A stretch of DNA of 64,000 nucleotides from Leguminivora glycinivorella (GCF_023078275.1 NC_062990.1:12601549-12665548), one strand, 5' to 3'. Numbered from the stretch's first letter, positions 45,063-55,522 are shown. Program-made: numbers and translations. The notes: generated from the letters alone by a model not told the origin.

Positions 45063-45252
45063 GCTTTCTTGTATGGGCTTTGTCATTTGAAATTTGATTG
45101 ATTTCATTAATTTAAAATTTATAAACGTAAAGACTAGTTGCACAGATATTTTGAAACATAATTCAAAATAGAGGAACTGTCTGCAATCCGTAGCCAATTT
45201 CAGTAATTCACCCTAATTAACTCACAATTAGTAAAACGGTAATGAGCATGAC

Positions 45253-45780
45253 TAGGGTTGCAAAAAAACGGTTTTTTTTCTGGCTTGAAAAAAAAACATG
45301 AAAAAAAACCGTGAAAAAAAACAGTTTTTTTTCTGGAGTATGTTTTTTTTTCTAAAGTACGAAATCTCAAAATTTGAAAGTAGTTAATACTTTTATACGG
45401 TTTTTTAGACTTAATGTTAACTATTAAACAAATTTAATCAAATAACTTTAATTTCTAGTCTTATAAAAGTAACATTTACGAAATCTGTAGTTGGTAGTTA
45501 TCACTTTTTACTGTTGGCAACACCACCGCCTCTCCACGCTACACGCAGCATCGGGGATTCCCCAATAAACGTTTGTATACTGAACGTTAATTGAATTAAA
45601 ATTTACGTTATTGTTATTGAAACACGTTACAACTCACGAAAAACCGTTATTGTCGTATTATTTGTTCATCTGAAAAAAAAACCATATTTAGAAAAAAAAC
45701 CAAGATGCTCGGTTTTTTTTCATGTTTTTTTTCACAATTCTGAAAAAAAACGTTTGGTTTTTTTTCTATTTACAACCCTA
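45253..45780. mobile_element. hAT-like non-autonomous element, 8-bp target duplication
   Basis: Perfectly flanked by AGCATGAC (45245-45252 and 45781-45788). Terminal inverted repeats TAGGGTTG / CAACCCTA match the hAT type known to make 8-bp duplications. The subterminal 100 bp at each end are made of A8-9/T8-9 tracts joined by short spacers (for example 'ccgtgaaaaaaaacag'), the centre is ordinary AT-rich DNA. 528 bp with no transposase. Confidence 0.85.
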
Positions 45781-45849
45781 AGCATGACCTAACCTAGAAT
45801 GAAGGTCTACCATCCATTGCGAATACCCTGGTTCGTACCACTTTTCTTT

Positions 45850-46090
45850 TTTAACCCTCGACGCAAAAACGACGGGGTGTTATAAGTTTGACGTGTCTGT
45901 CTGCCTATCTGTCTCTGTTTGTGTCTGTCTGTGGGATTGTAGGTTTCGAACGGATGAACCGATTTAGATTTAGATTTTTTTGTTTGAAAGCTGAATTAGT
46001 CAGGACTCAGGAGTTATTAGCCATGTTTGATGAAAATCAGTCAACTATGTTAATTGGTTTTTCAAAATTTAAATTTTGTGGTTAGGTTAT
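45850..46090 (+). repeat. Dispersed repeat, GACGGGGTGTTATAAG family
   Basis: 'aaccctcgacgcaaaaacga' to 'aaattttgtggttaggttat', with a short TCTG tract. It abuts the next repeat at 46095. Confidence 0.8.
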
Positions 46091-46094
46091 TTTT

Positions 46095-46225
46095 TTTTAT
46101 ACCACGTCGGTGGCAAACAGGTATACGGCCCGCCTGATGGAAAGCGGTCACCGTAACCTATGGACGCCCGCAACTCAAGGGGTGTCACGTGCGCGTTGCC
46201 GACCCATTAGAAACTTGTACACTCC
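46095..46225 (+). repeat. Dispersed repeat, ACCACGTCGGTGGCAAACA family
   Basis: 'ataccacgtcggtggcaaac', 'acggcccgcctgatggaaag' and 'gcgttgccgacccattagaa' are a well-known lepidopteran repeat signature that I recall as SINE- or LINE-tail-like. One copy here. Confidence 0.6.
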
Positions 46226-46329
46226 TTTTTTGAAGAACCCCATACTGTATCGGGTCGGGTTATTGCTGTAAAAGCCTCCAAAAGTATGATAGGCCTCTTG
46301 GGCCTCTGTACCTGAGTTTTTGACGTGTA

Positions 46330-46485
46330 AGGCTTGAGTGCACGTTCATATTGGGCGTGCAGCGGAGCGGTACGTGCGGCGTGCCCGTGCATGTCAAACA
46401 ATTGAAGCTGATACAAGTGTCCTGAGTCGACTCTGCATAGGGTGCACGACTGCATGCACGCTCGCTCGCCCCGCTTGACGGCTCT
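46330..46485 (+). repeat. Repeat with TTGAGTGCACG start
   Basis: 'ggcttgagtgcacgttcata', 'gcgtgcagcggagcgg' and 'gtgtcctgagtcgactctgc' recall a lepidopteran MITE whose far end is CGCTTGACG. Its boundaries are approximate. Confidence 0.4.
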
Positions 46486-46626
46486 GTAGGCCTAGCACAT
46501 GATGGCCGCGGGAGTATGTCGCCGCGAGATAGATGCCACGTCTTCTTCTAACTGTATTAATGACATAAGGACGGGTAGTCTATCTCGCGGCGACATACTC
46601 CCGCGGCCATCATGTGCTAGGCCTAC
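46486..46626. mobile_element. Hairpin MITE with perfect 48-bp arms
   Basis: Arms 46486-46533 and 46579-46626 are exact reverse complements, starting 'gtaggcctagcacatgatgg' and containing GCCGCGGGAGTATGTCGCCG. The 45-bp loop is unique. Perfect arms imply recent origin. Confidence 0.85.
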
Positions 46627-46651
46627 AGCCACGACATTGGTCTATAACGAC

Positions 46652-46792
46652 TCAGCCACGACATTGGTCTAAGCGCGGCAGCGGTGAGCGGCGGCCATAC
46701 ATTGGAGCGAGACACAGCGATGGCACTTTTCATTCGCACGTATGGCTGCCGCTCACCGCTGTCGCGCTTAGACCAATGTCGTGGCTAGGCCG
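46652..46792. mobile_element. Hairpin MITE, GCCACGACATTGG family (copy 2)
   Basis: Second copy of 1502-1644, with arms 'gccacgacattggtctaagc' and 'gcttagaccaatgtcgtggc'. A 15-bp partial duplicate of its left end (CAGCCACGACATTGG) lies at 46626, giving a stuttered boundary with the preceding hairpin. Confidence 0.8.
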
Positions 46793-46987
46793 TGACGCCC
46801 CGCCTCCGCTCCGAGCGTCCACTCAGGAGCTAAAAACTCTGAGATTCTGTTGACTCAGTCGGTTTCAATTCAAGGATATGTTGGCAATACTGTCTCGAAT
46901 TTGTGTGCACGACCCCAATAGGTTTCCTATGGTTCCGCCATCTTGAATTTAAAGTGTGGAAGGTTAAATTCTTATTGTCAATTTGCA

Positions 46988-48771
46988 GTGTGTGTGTGGA
47001 TTGAGTGAGCACCTTCCGAAAATAAAAAAAAATATGCTGATCATTTAGTAAAAGTTCTAAAACAATTGTAAAACGAATCTCTGAATTTGTAAAAAGATAA
47101 ATCAAAAGATACAGCCATTAACATGTGCTCACTCAGTTCTCACAAACTACCAACGAAAACAGTGAATATATTCATTTAACATATAATATTTATATACTAA
47201 CATTTAGTAAAAAATAGGCCAACCTACCTCTATAAATATTAGATCACCTAGTGACGTATTAAATTTTTTACAAATAGTTTCTTATGCTCACTCAATCCAC
47301 ACACTTTTGAAAAGCCGAATTTTGATGAAAAACATAAGATTTAGACCGCTATTATATGTGTATAGTTTAGTAAAAGTGAAATGGGAATTTGTAAAATACA
47401 AAACGAACCACTAACGTGTCAGGTTTTTTTATAATAAATTTTTGTAAGTGCTCACTCAGTCCACACGTTTTGAGAAAGTTAAAAATGTAAATATCTTACG
47501 ATTTGTAGCACCTAAGACACTCGAAAGTACTTCAACATTTAGTAAAAATTTTTACTAAATATCCACCATCTAATATTTTATATTCGTTGTCTGGTTTTAA
47601 AGATATTCAGACATAACTTTTCTCATACAAATGTATCAAGTAGGGTGACCACACTATGTCGGCTCCTGATTTTCCCCACCTTCCCATTGTCATATTGAGA
47701 TTGGGGAGTTTCGTTCAATTTTGATAATAGTTCACCGGATTTGTAAGTGGGAGCGAGAAAAGAATAACTATTTCTCGCTCCCACTTACAAATCCGGTACG
47801 CTCATCTGTTAGCGCGATTAGATTACCAGGTTCTGGTTTCTTACTAGTGAAGTATTATATTCTTTGTTTCTTACCAATTATCATTCATGTCCTTTTTAAT
47901 GCATGCATGTCGATATGGTTATTATCCTGACGTCGATAAAAATTACACAATACACATCATTACTAGGCCAAGAACATAACCTAAAAACAGTTTGCAGATG
48001 GATAATTAATATGGTATTAGTTTAATATTATCAAAATTGAACGAACGAAACTCCCCAATCTCAATATGACAATGGGAAGGTGGGGAAAATCAGGAGCCGA
48101 CATAGTGTAGTCACCCTACTTGATACATTTGTATGAGAAAAGTTATGTCTGAATATCTTTAAAACCAGACAACGAATATAAAATATTAGATGGTGGATAT
48201 TTAGTAAAAATTTTTACTAAATGTTGAAGTACTTTCGAGTGTCTTAGGTGCTACAAATCGTAAGATATTTACATTTTTAACTTTCTCAAAACGTGTGGAC
48301 TGAGTGAGCACTTACAAAAATTTATTATAAAAAAACCTGACACGTTAGTGGTTCGTTTTGTATTTTACAAATTCCCATTTCACTTTTACTAAACTATACA
48401 CATATAATAGCGGTCTAAATCTTATGTTTTTCATCAAAATTCGGCTTTTCAAAAGTGTGTGGATTGAGTGAGCATAAGAAACTATTTGTAAAAAATTTAA
48501 TACGTCACTAGGTGATCTAATATTTATAGAGGTAGGTTGGCCTATTTTTTACTAAATGTTAGTATATAAATATTATATGTTAAATGAATATATTCACTGT
48601 TTTCGTTGGTAGTTTGTGAGAACTGAGTGAGCACATGTTAATGGCTGTATCTTTTGATTTATCTTTTTACAAATTCAGAGATTCGTTTTACAATTGTTTT
48701 AGAACTTTTACTAAATGATCAGCATATTTTTTTTTATTTTCGGAAGGTGCTCACTCAATCCACACACACAC
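46988..48771. mobile_element. 1.78 kb foldback element, 8-bp target duplication
   Basis: Flanked by AATTTGCA (46980-46987 and 48772-48779). Terminal repeats start GTGTGTGTGTGGATTGAG and continue as nearly identical 740-bp inverted arms (46988-47729 and 48028-48771). Within each arm the motif TGCTCACTCA(A/G)T recurs about every 150 bp (47140, 47286, 47450), each unit also holding 'atttagtaaaa'. A 298-bp unique spacer contains a separate perfect hairpin. An 8-bp duplication fits hAT-type transposition, but the TIR is not a standard hAT one. No protein is encoded. Confidence 0.85.
47734..47797. repeat. Perfect 27-bp stem hairpin inside the foldback spacer
   Basis: 'accggatttgtaagtgggag' plus CGAGAAA is exactly complemented after a 10-base loop (AGAATAACTA). 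It lies at the left edge of the unique centre of the larger palindrome and could be a tiny MITE or a structural part. Confidence 0.85.
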
Positions 48772-48929
48772 AATTTGCAAAGCTGTGTTAATATTGGTTT
48801 TTGAGGCAAGGCCGATTCTTGAGCCTAGGTTACCTACTTTTTAATAATTGTGTGGTTTTAGTATGATGAATATTGAAGGACGGCTGTTGTTGACAGTGTG
48901 AAAAGAGAAGGTTATGGTATTTTTTATTT

Positions 48930-48971
48930 TTAACCCCCGACGCAAAAATGACGGGGTGTTATAAGTTTGAC

Positions 48972-49011
<40 letters not shown>

Positions 49012-49188
49012 GTGTGTGTGTGTGTCTGTCTGTGGCATCGTAGCTCCCGAACGTATGAACCGATTTAGATTTTTTTTTGTCTGAAAGCTGAGCTAGTCGG
49101 GAGTGTTCTTAGCCATGTTTCATGAAAATCGGACTACTATGTTGCGGTCGGGGTTTTTTTTTAATTTTAATTTTGTGGTTATATATGC
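48930..49188 (+). repeat. Dispersed repeat, GACGGGGTGTTATAAG family
   Basis: 'aacccccgacgcaaaaatga' to 'aattttaattttgtggttat', with a TCTG/TG tract at 48973-49025. It forms an inverted pair with 49945-50135. Confidence 0.85.
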
Positions 49189-49436
49189 ACGTGTAGGTAA
49201 TAAATATAATCTCTGTTTGTTCTAGAACCTTGCACAAAGACACTATACCATTTATCGCAACTTTAGAAGATGAATTGTTACCTTCAAAGCTTTGTTTTTT
49301 GTTTTCAGTAAGCAATAATATAATAATATATATTGCTACAATGTTACAATATCCCGATTGGTCGAATGCTACTGAAGCTAAACTTGAACCTGATCCATAA
49401 AGCATCTACTTAAAAAAAAAACCATTGCCTCTTACT

Positions 49437-49570
49437 AAAGGCTCGTTTAGACGGTGCACGAACTCGCATGCTATTTACAATACATTGCGGATCAATCAGG
49501 TTGCATCCAATTTAGCCGATGAAATCCGCATTGTAATGAAAGCTCTCGTATCGTCTAAATCAGTCTTAAA
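49437..49570. mobile_element. Possible MITE, GGCTCGTTTAGACGGTGC type
   Basis: 'aggctcgtttagacggtgca' and 'cgaactcgcatgc' with 'tattgcggatcaatca'-like text (see 'acattgcggatcaatcagg') recall a lepidopteran MITE; the right end 'gtatcgtctaaatcagtctt' is only partly complementary. Confidence 0.4.
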
Positions 49571-49944
49571 TCTCTTGAGAACACTACAGCAGGGATTTTA
49601 TCCGCCGACACGACAATAGATTTCCAATACTTTATTGGCTCTAGAAGCCACCAGACGAGGTTTTCTTAGATTGGTCTGTGTAACAGACCTATTAATGTCT
49701 TTCCGGTGCCAATTTTAAGACGTATGACATTTTGGGAGCATTGCAACTGTTATAATGCAAATACAAGTGTTATAAATGATAAAGTAGTACCCATATTTTC
49801 TGACGGAGACATTCGCGCCGCGCATTATGATAATGTCAAACTTAGGAAGGTAAGACCACAAGACGTACAAGTAATAAATAGCATTTGACTCTTGAAGGTC
49901 CTTTTCTTTCAACAAGTCCCAAATGTATGAATAGCCACAACACA

Positions 49945-50135
49945 ACATTAAAATTTTGAAAAAACCCGACAGTGGACCGATTTCCCTCAAACATATAGCC
50001 ATGTTCAGAACACTCCCGACTAATTCCGATTACAAACAAAAAACTAAATCTACGAAGAGTATTTGTATTGTATTGTATTGATGCCACAGACAGACACGTC
50101 AAACTTATAACACCGCGTCGTTTTGTTTTGATTTT
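49945..50135 (-). repeat. Dispersed repeat, GACGGGGTGTTATAAG family, inverted copy
   Basis: 'aacattaaaattttgaaaaa' to 'aaacttataacaccgcgtcg', somewhat decayed in the middle, where a TATTGTATTG duplication replaces the TCTG tract. Confidence 0.7.
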
Positions 50136-50229
50136 GCGATGACAATGACGAGATATGGAAATGCCACCTTATGTATCCAAGTGCTATGAAAATAACTTAA
50201 AGTCTCTGATTATTCGGTGTAGAGCCTAA

Positions 50230-50365
50230 GTCCGTTTTCACATTACACGACCCGATATCGGATGTCGGAAGGATTTCAATGTAAAAATATAAGATGGCGC
50301 CTGTGGGACCATGTGTGGGGTCTTATCTTACATTCGATATCGGATCGGATAGTGTGAAAGCGCAC
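50230..50365. mobile_element. PIF/Harbinger-like MITE with TAA target duplication
   Basis: TAA at 50227-50229 and 50366-50368. Ends 'gtccgttttcacattac' / 'agtgtgaaagcgcac' and inner CCCGATATCGGATG / CATTCGATATCGG. 136 bp. A decayed relative lies near 52045-52155. Confidence 0.65.
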
Positions 50366-50369
50366 TAAT

Positions 50370-51547
50370 AGAGTCAACGGAATGCGATGCAACAATCATT
50401 TTTAGAGAGATTGAAACGTAAAAAATAACAAAAAGAGGAATTCCACGCAGGCAAAGCCACGTGCATAGCTAGTACGTAATACATAAATTATGCATGTTAT
50501 AGGTTTCTGTAGGAGTTATATATGGCAAGGACGCGGGTTCGAGTTTGTTCACAACTGTTGCAGAGGAAGATCATTCTTATGTCGTTGTGGTAAAGTTAAT
50601 TTATCTGTGATTCGTTAAAGAATGATACACGCCTGAATCACACGTGTTTATTTTATAGAGACAAGTGTATGGTTGTGGGTGGATATAATGATGTTTAGTG
50701 CGAATTTTTTGCTAGTAAATTCGAGTTCATGAATATGTGTACATTAACTCTATGCAATAAGGTGAAAAAATGTACACATATTTATGAACTAAGTAGACTG
50801 TAGTTTGTGTGATTTTGGGTGTTAAATCTTTTTTTTGTCAGTTGTGTTACGATATAAATTAATATTATGTTATAATCTTACATAAATCGGCCTAGGTCCT
50901 CAGGCAGCTCAATAAGGCTTATTTTGTGGGTATTTCTTTAAATATACCGGGACCGGGTGTCCTGTAAACCAACGCCAAAATAAAAAGGGATGATATGACA
51001 TCTCATTTAGTTATCATATTATTTTAGCGAATTTTACCTTAATGAAAATGTCATAGTTTTCGAGACATGAGCACTTTTTTTCCTGTTTTCGGTACGTTTT
51101 ATAAATTAAACGGCCAATACCTCAAAAACCATGACATTATTGACATTATCACTCTTAATTATCATTAAAAGTAGAGTGGAGGAGGGAGCCTTTAAGCTAT
51201 TATAATTGCGGTTATAAATAGTATTTTAAATACCAAAGTCATAATATCAAAATACCTAATACTTTCCACTTCTATTGAAAGGTCGTGTCGCTTTCAGAAA
51301 AGCCAAAACTATCGACCCTATGCTTAAATTCAGTTTGGAATCAGTCAAGATCTGTGTCGACCATCGATTTTGTTATAGGGAAATACTTGGTAAAACATAA
51401 GACAACTTAAGTCAACAATAACTAATTTTGTTCTATGAATCATTAACAAACGCTTAGTTATGGTCATCTCAAAATCTTATGTGAGATGGATGACTCACTA
51501 TGACATCAACAATAACATAGTGTCAGAGATTACCTCATATCTGTAGT
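50370..51547. other. 1.2 kb without a supported gene
   Basis: AT-rich. Possible LINE-tail scrap near 50885-50945 ('gcctaggtcctcaggcagct'). Nothing else recognised. Confidence 0.35.
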
Positions 51548-52006
51548 TTTTAGGGTTCCGTAGTCAACTAGGAACCCTTATAGTTTTGCCATGTCTGTCT
51601 GTCCGTCCGTCCGTCCGTCCGTCCGTCCGCGGATAATCTCAGTGACCGACAGCACTAGAAAGCTGAAATTTGGTACCAATATGTATATCAATAACGCCTA
51701 CAAAGTGGTAAAATTGAATATAAAATAGGTATTTAAAAATGAATAACGGTTTACTAAAATCGTTTTTTGATAATATTAATATTTTCGGAAATAATCGCTC
51801 CTAAAGGAAAAAAAAGTGTGTCCCCCCCCCCCCTCTAACTTTAGAACCATATGTGTAAAAAATATGAAAAAAATCACAAAAGTAGAACTTTATAAAGACT
51901 TTAGGAAAATTGTTTTGAACTTGATAGGTTCAGTAGTTTTTGAAAAAAATACGGAAAACTACGGAACTCTACACTGAGCGTGGCCCGACACGCTCTTGGC
52001 CGGTTT
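51548..52006 (+). repeat. Dispersed repeat, AGGGTTCCGTAGTCAACTAGG family with (CCGT)n
   Basis: Same structure as 16048-16590 with a deletion between 'ctacaaagtgg' and 'taataacggtttac'-like text; (CCGT)n at 51600-51628, then 'gctgaaatttggtaccaata', a C-run at 51825 and 'acgctcttggccggttttt'. Confidence 0.85.
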
Positions 52007-52144
52007 TTTTTGTTGTTCGTTATGAGTGTTAAGTATTAGAGTGTTGTCACATTAGGTATACCCCGTATACCTATCCGATATTAGATGTAGGAAGGATGCC
52101 AAAGGCAAATGAAATGTCCTACTTCAGATATCTTAATTATCGGA

Positions 52145-52337
52145 TAATTCGGACGCACTTATCCATACTATAAATGGGGAAGTGTGCGTCTGATTGTTTG
52201 TCCGTCTTTCACGGCAAAACGGAGAGACGAATTGACGTGATTTTTTAAGTGGAGATAATTGAAGGGATGGAGTGGAGTGACATAGGCTACTTTTTGTCTC
52301 TTTCTAACGCGAGCGAAGCCGCGGGCAAAAGCTAGTG
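52145..52337 (-). repeat. Dispersed repeat, TTTTGCCCGCGGCTTCGCTC family
   Basis: Inverted copy from 'atccatactataaatgggga' to 'gccgcgggcaaaagctagtg'. Confidence 0.85.
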
Positions 52338-52339
52338 CT

Positions 52340-53315
52340 CTATAAAAAGAGCCTTATGTACTGAAAACCATCGTTTATGCTATACGGGCGAAGAGGAAAT
52401 TGGTAACTCGAGTCGATCTAAAACACTCCCTTGGTTGTGTTATAATTTATCGTCACCCGTTCAGAACTTCCTCTTTTCCTCACTTGTATAGTCACTATTC
52501 TACTACCATATGTACTATGGGGTATTCCTAAAAAATCTGATAAGATTTTCTGAGTTTTGTTTCATTTATTATTAAATTTGAAACAGCCATTGTACAATTT
52601 TAACATCTAGACAGCGTAATGCATCTTTAGAGTGCGTTGACTGTCTGCTGCGTGCAATATAGATGGTATAGATATTGTGGCTAAAAAGGTTTCGATCAAA
52701 AGGTTGGGGTAAACGACCTTTTTGTTCACTTTTTGGCACAAAAGCTTTGTTTCTCAAAGGTAGACAAATTGCTCAAGGGACTTACAGATATTTTAGGTAG
52801 CCACGATAATGTAGATTTGTATAGCTTGTCCGGCAGTGTCAGGATTTTGTAGATGTAGCACGGCATGTTTACTAGTAAGTAAACAGTCAGTAGACTAGTG
52901 TGACATTAATCTTATAAAATGAGGAGGCACACTCAAAGGTTATGACAGATGGCGCCACCCTATTAGGCCATTGCACAGATAAAGAATTTCATTCGTGAGA
53001 GCGAGAAGATGATATTTGTTTTCTCTCTCTCTCACATGACACTGACATGCCTAGACCCACCTAGACACTTGCAGCCTCCACCTGGCGGGATAAAAGGCGG
53101 GACAACTGACGTATAGCAAGACATACCATGACGTCACAATGAGTGACCACACTTCGAGAATTGGATTTATTTATTTTGTTAGAAAATTAGGAAAATTTAA
53201 TCACGTAAAATTTTAAGACCTGAATACTTGCATTTCATATTCTTCGTCGTTTATAGAGCCGGAATCACTTGTTTTGTGTTACGTTCATAGAAACACACTG
53301 TATTTTCGATTTCCA
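52340..53315. other. About 1 kb without a supported gene
   Basis: AT-rich. A short inverted pair (GTGAGAGCGAGA / TCTCTCTCTCTCAC) lies at 52994-53037. No coding frame with a known motif. Confidence 0.35.
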
Positions 53316-53320
53316 TTTAA

Positions 53321-53841
53321 CCCTTAAATGCATGGTGATGTATATATGCATCATATACTTGATGGACTGTGGCTCAATATGTAGCTATCCAAAATCACAT
53401 TCATAGCTTAATTATTATTCAGTATTTATTATTATTTAATAAATAATTTAAAAAACTAAATAATATTATGATTTACTATTTATTATTTAAGGATAAAGAT
53501 GAAACGGCGGAAAAGTGTGAACAAAACAGGATGATGGCGATTTTTAGTATGTGATTTAGGCAGATTTTTTCGGAGTTAGTAATTAGTTTTTGTTTAAACA
53601 TTTTATCATGGGGGATTCACAAATAGTGTACCTTTCTTATAGTAGTCAAACTTTACAAATAAAACTTACCAATAATTATATATTTATATAAATAAGGTTT
53701 GGCCTATTTAACTTCTAACACTGATTTAGTATTAAAATCGGTATTAAATATTTTTTTTTATTATTTTTCCCAGAGTCAGAAAACCATTGTCTATCACATA
53801 TAATTATATCTCGTTAAAAGAAAAAATCATGCATTTAAGGG
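53321..53841. mobile_element. piggyBac-like non-autonomous element
   Basis: Flanked on both sides by TTAA (53317-53320 and 53842-53845), the piggyBac target. Perfect 14-bp inverted ends 'cccttaaatgcatg' and 'catgcatttaaggg' begin with the CCC typical of the superfamily. The 521-bp inside is very AT-rich with no transposase. It would need a piggyBac-type transposase from elsewhere. Confidence 0.85.
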
Positions 53842-53861
53842 TTAAGGTCACACTAACTAGA

Positions 53862-53962
53862 AATAAATAAATAAATAAATATTAAAGGACGATCTTACAC
53901 AGATTGACTGATTCCCACGGTAAGCTCAAGAAGGCTTGTGTTGTGGGTACTCGGGCAACGAT
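53862..53962 (-). mobile_element. LINE 3' end with (AAAT)n tail
   Basis: 'aaataaataaataaataaat' followed by 'gacgatcttacacagattga' and 'ggtaagctcaagaaggcttg', the reverse complement of a common lepidopteran LINE 3' UTR. It stops where the next element starts at 53964. Confidence 0.65.
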
Positions 53963-53963
53963 A

Positions 53964-54261
53964 TACACCGTGTTTTTTTTTGTTTTCCGTTAAATTCGAC
54001 ACGTAGCTAGGTTCATTATCAGGAACCACCCTGTATATCACTTTTAGTTAAATTCGCAAAAACAATTTTTTTATCATTTTCATACATTACAAATGAATTA
54101 GGACTTGATAAAGGCTGTCAGACACGTGTTCAGTAATTATCTTAATTTTAATAACTCGATAACCATAAGAGTTAAGACGCTAGTTACTTAGAGAAATTAA
54201 TTGTATTTGATCTAAAGAACCTTCCCTTAAAGTTAACGGAATTCAATAAAAACAGGGTGTA
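53964..54261. mobile_element. Non-autonomous DNA element with TACACC(G/C)TG ends
   Basis: 'tacaccgtgttttttttttg' near the left and 'ataaaaacagggtgta' on the right are inverted, with CCGTTAAATTC / CGGAATTC text inside. About 298 bp. The terminus resembles that of 28663-29224. Confidence 0.45.
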
Positions 54262-54302
54262 TAATATACATATGAGAGATAATTTCGACCTCGACAGCTG
54301 TG

Positions 54303-54380
54303 ACCTGGGTGGCCGAGCGGATTAAGAGGCATTTCCCGCGATTGGAAAGTACGCTGGTTCGATTCCAGCCTCAGGCACCA
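54303..54380 (+). tRNA. tRNA-like gene or pseudogene, anticodon CGA by position
   Basis: A cloverleaf can be drawn: acceptor ACCTGGG / CTCAGGC (one A-C mismatch, one G-U), D-arm GCC...GGC, anticodon stem TTTCC / GGAAA with loop CGCGATT, T-arm GCTGG-TTCGATT-CCAGC. The loop position before the anticodon is G instead of the invariant U, and the variable arm is short although the D-arm (GGCCGAGCGGATTAAGAGG) looks like a serine or leucine tRNA. The genomic sequence also encodes CCA after the discriminator base, which normal eukaryotic tRNA genes do not, pointing to a retrocopy or repeat-borne module. Confidence 0.5.
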
Positions 54381-54384
54381 GAGG

Positions 54385-54835
54385 ACTTGGTCACTTTTTC
54401 TTTCATATGTATAATTTATTTCGGTTTTAATATACAAATACTTAAATTGCGTCATTATTGCCTTTATTTTCACAATCTCAATCACACTACCCACACAAGG
54501 AATGTAGTCAAGGATCCAAACACACAGAACGTACAGTCGTCTGTTTAATTAGTCTAAGCCTACATTGTCACCGACTTTCACTAGCATACCGATGTCGGTG
54601 CCAAAATATTGAGGGCACAGGGCCATAGCGATAGGTGGACTAAATTAATGTGATTGTCGGTTACCGAGGTATTATTAGTGCTTGATAATCAAAATTATAA
54701 AAATATACATTTTTAGAAATTATTTTCTAGGAATATGAATATCAGCCGAGAGACGCCACGCGCCCGCCTGTGTAGTCGCGTGGCACGTACCTACTATTCT
54801 TCTGAGTTTTACGTGTAACTTATTAGTATTAGTTC
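54385..54835. other. No supported gene
   Basis: Spacer of mixed composition; 'agacgccacgcgcccgcctg' near 54752 is a small GC-rich patch with no splice signals around it. Confidence 0.35.
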
Positions 54836-55085
54836 AATAAACATAACATAACATATAATCACGCCTGTATCCAATAGAGGGGTAGGCAGAGCACAAGAAC
54901 TACTAAGTTTCAGTGCTACTCTTGGCAGAAAGGGGTTGAAAGAAATACAAATTGTGACATAGCAGTGATAGGTTGCCAGCCCCTCGCCTACGCCACAATT
55001 TAACCCATATCCCACAGTCGACTTCTACGACACCCACGGGAAGAAAGGGGGTGGTGAAATTCTTAACCCGTCACCACACCACACG
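54836..55085 (-). mobile_element. LINE-like 3' end, (CATA)n-tail family
   Basis: From 'aaacataacataacatataa' through 'tactcttggcagaaaggggt' and 'cccatatcccacagtcgact' to 'cacaccacacgggtt'. Same family as 42697 and 57803. Confidence 0.7.
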
Positions 55086-55365
55086 GGTTAAATAAAGCGT
55101 AGGTATTTGTCGTTTTGCGGGCAAGTGGAGGATCTGTTGTGTTAGTAACTTATTAATAATTTGTGGTGTAGAGGTAAATATAACACTGTAAAAAAGGCGA
55201 CTGTATCTACTTCAACAGATTATTTAATTAAAGTAAATTTTAGAGTCTTTAAAGTAAATCTTAGAGTCTTTACTTAGGGGTATTCCACGAAAATGTCGCT
55301 TAACATGTAATTCTTCTTATAAATACTTCTGTAACACTGATTTAAAACTTTCACGATTTTTACAC

Positions 55366-55522
55366 ATATTTAAAATTGCAAACGGCACTTAATCGCGTAT
55401 TTACTATGTTTTAAACACTAACCTCCGACGTTTCAAGGACGGCATTGTCCCCGTGGTCTCGGAGCAGACTCAAAACAAAACATAGTAAATACGCGATTAA
55501 GTCCCGTTTGCAATTTTAAATA
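55366..55522. mobile_element. MITE with TTTAAAATTGCAAACGG ends
   Basis: 'tttaaaattgcaaacggcac' with TTAATCGCGTATTTACTATG pairs with 'catagtaaatacgcgattaa' and GTCCCGTTTGCAATTTTAAA. The loop contains 'cgacgtttcaaggacggcat' and 'gtccccgtggtctcgga', a core I recall from lepidopteran MITEs. Confidence 0.75.
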
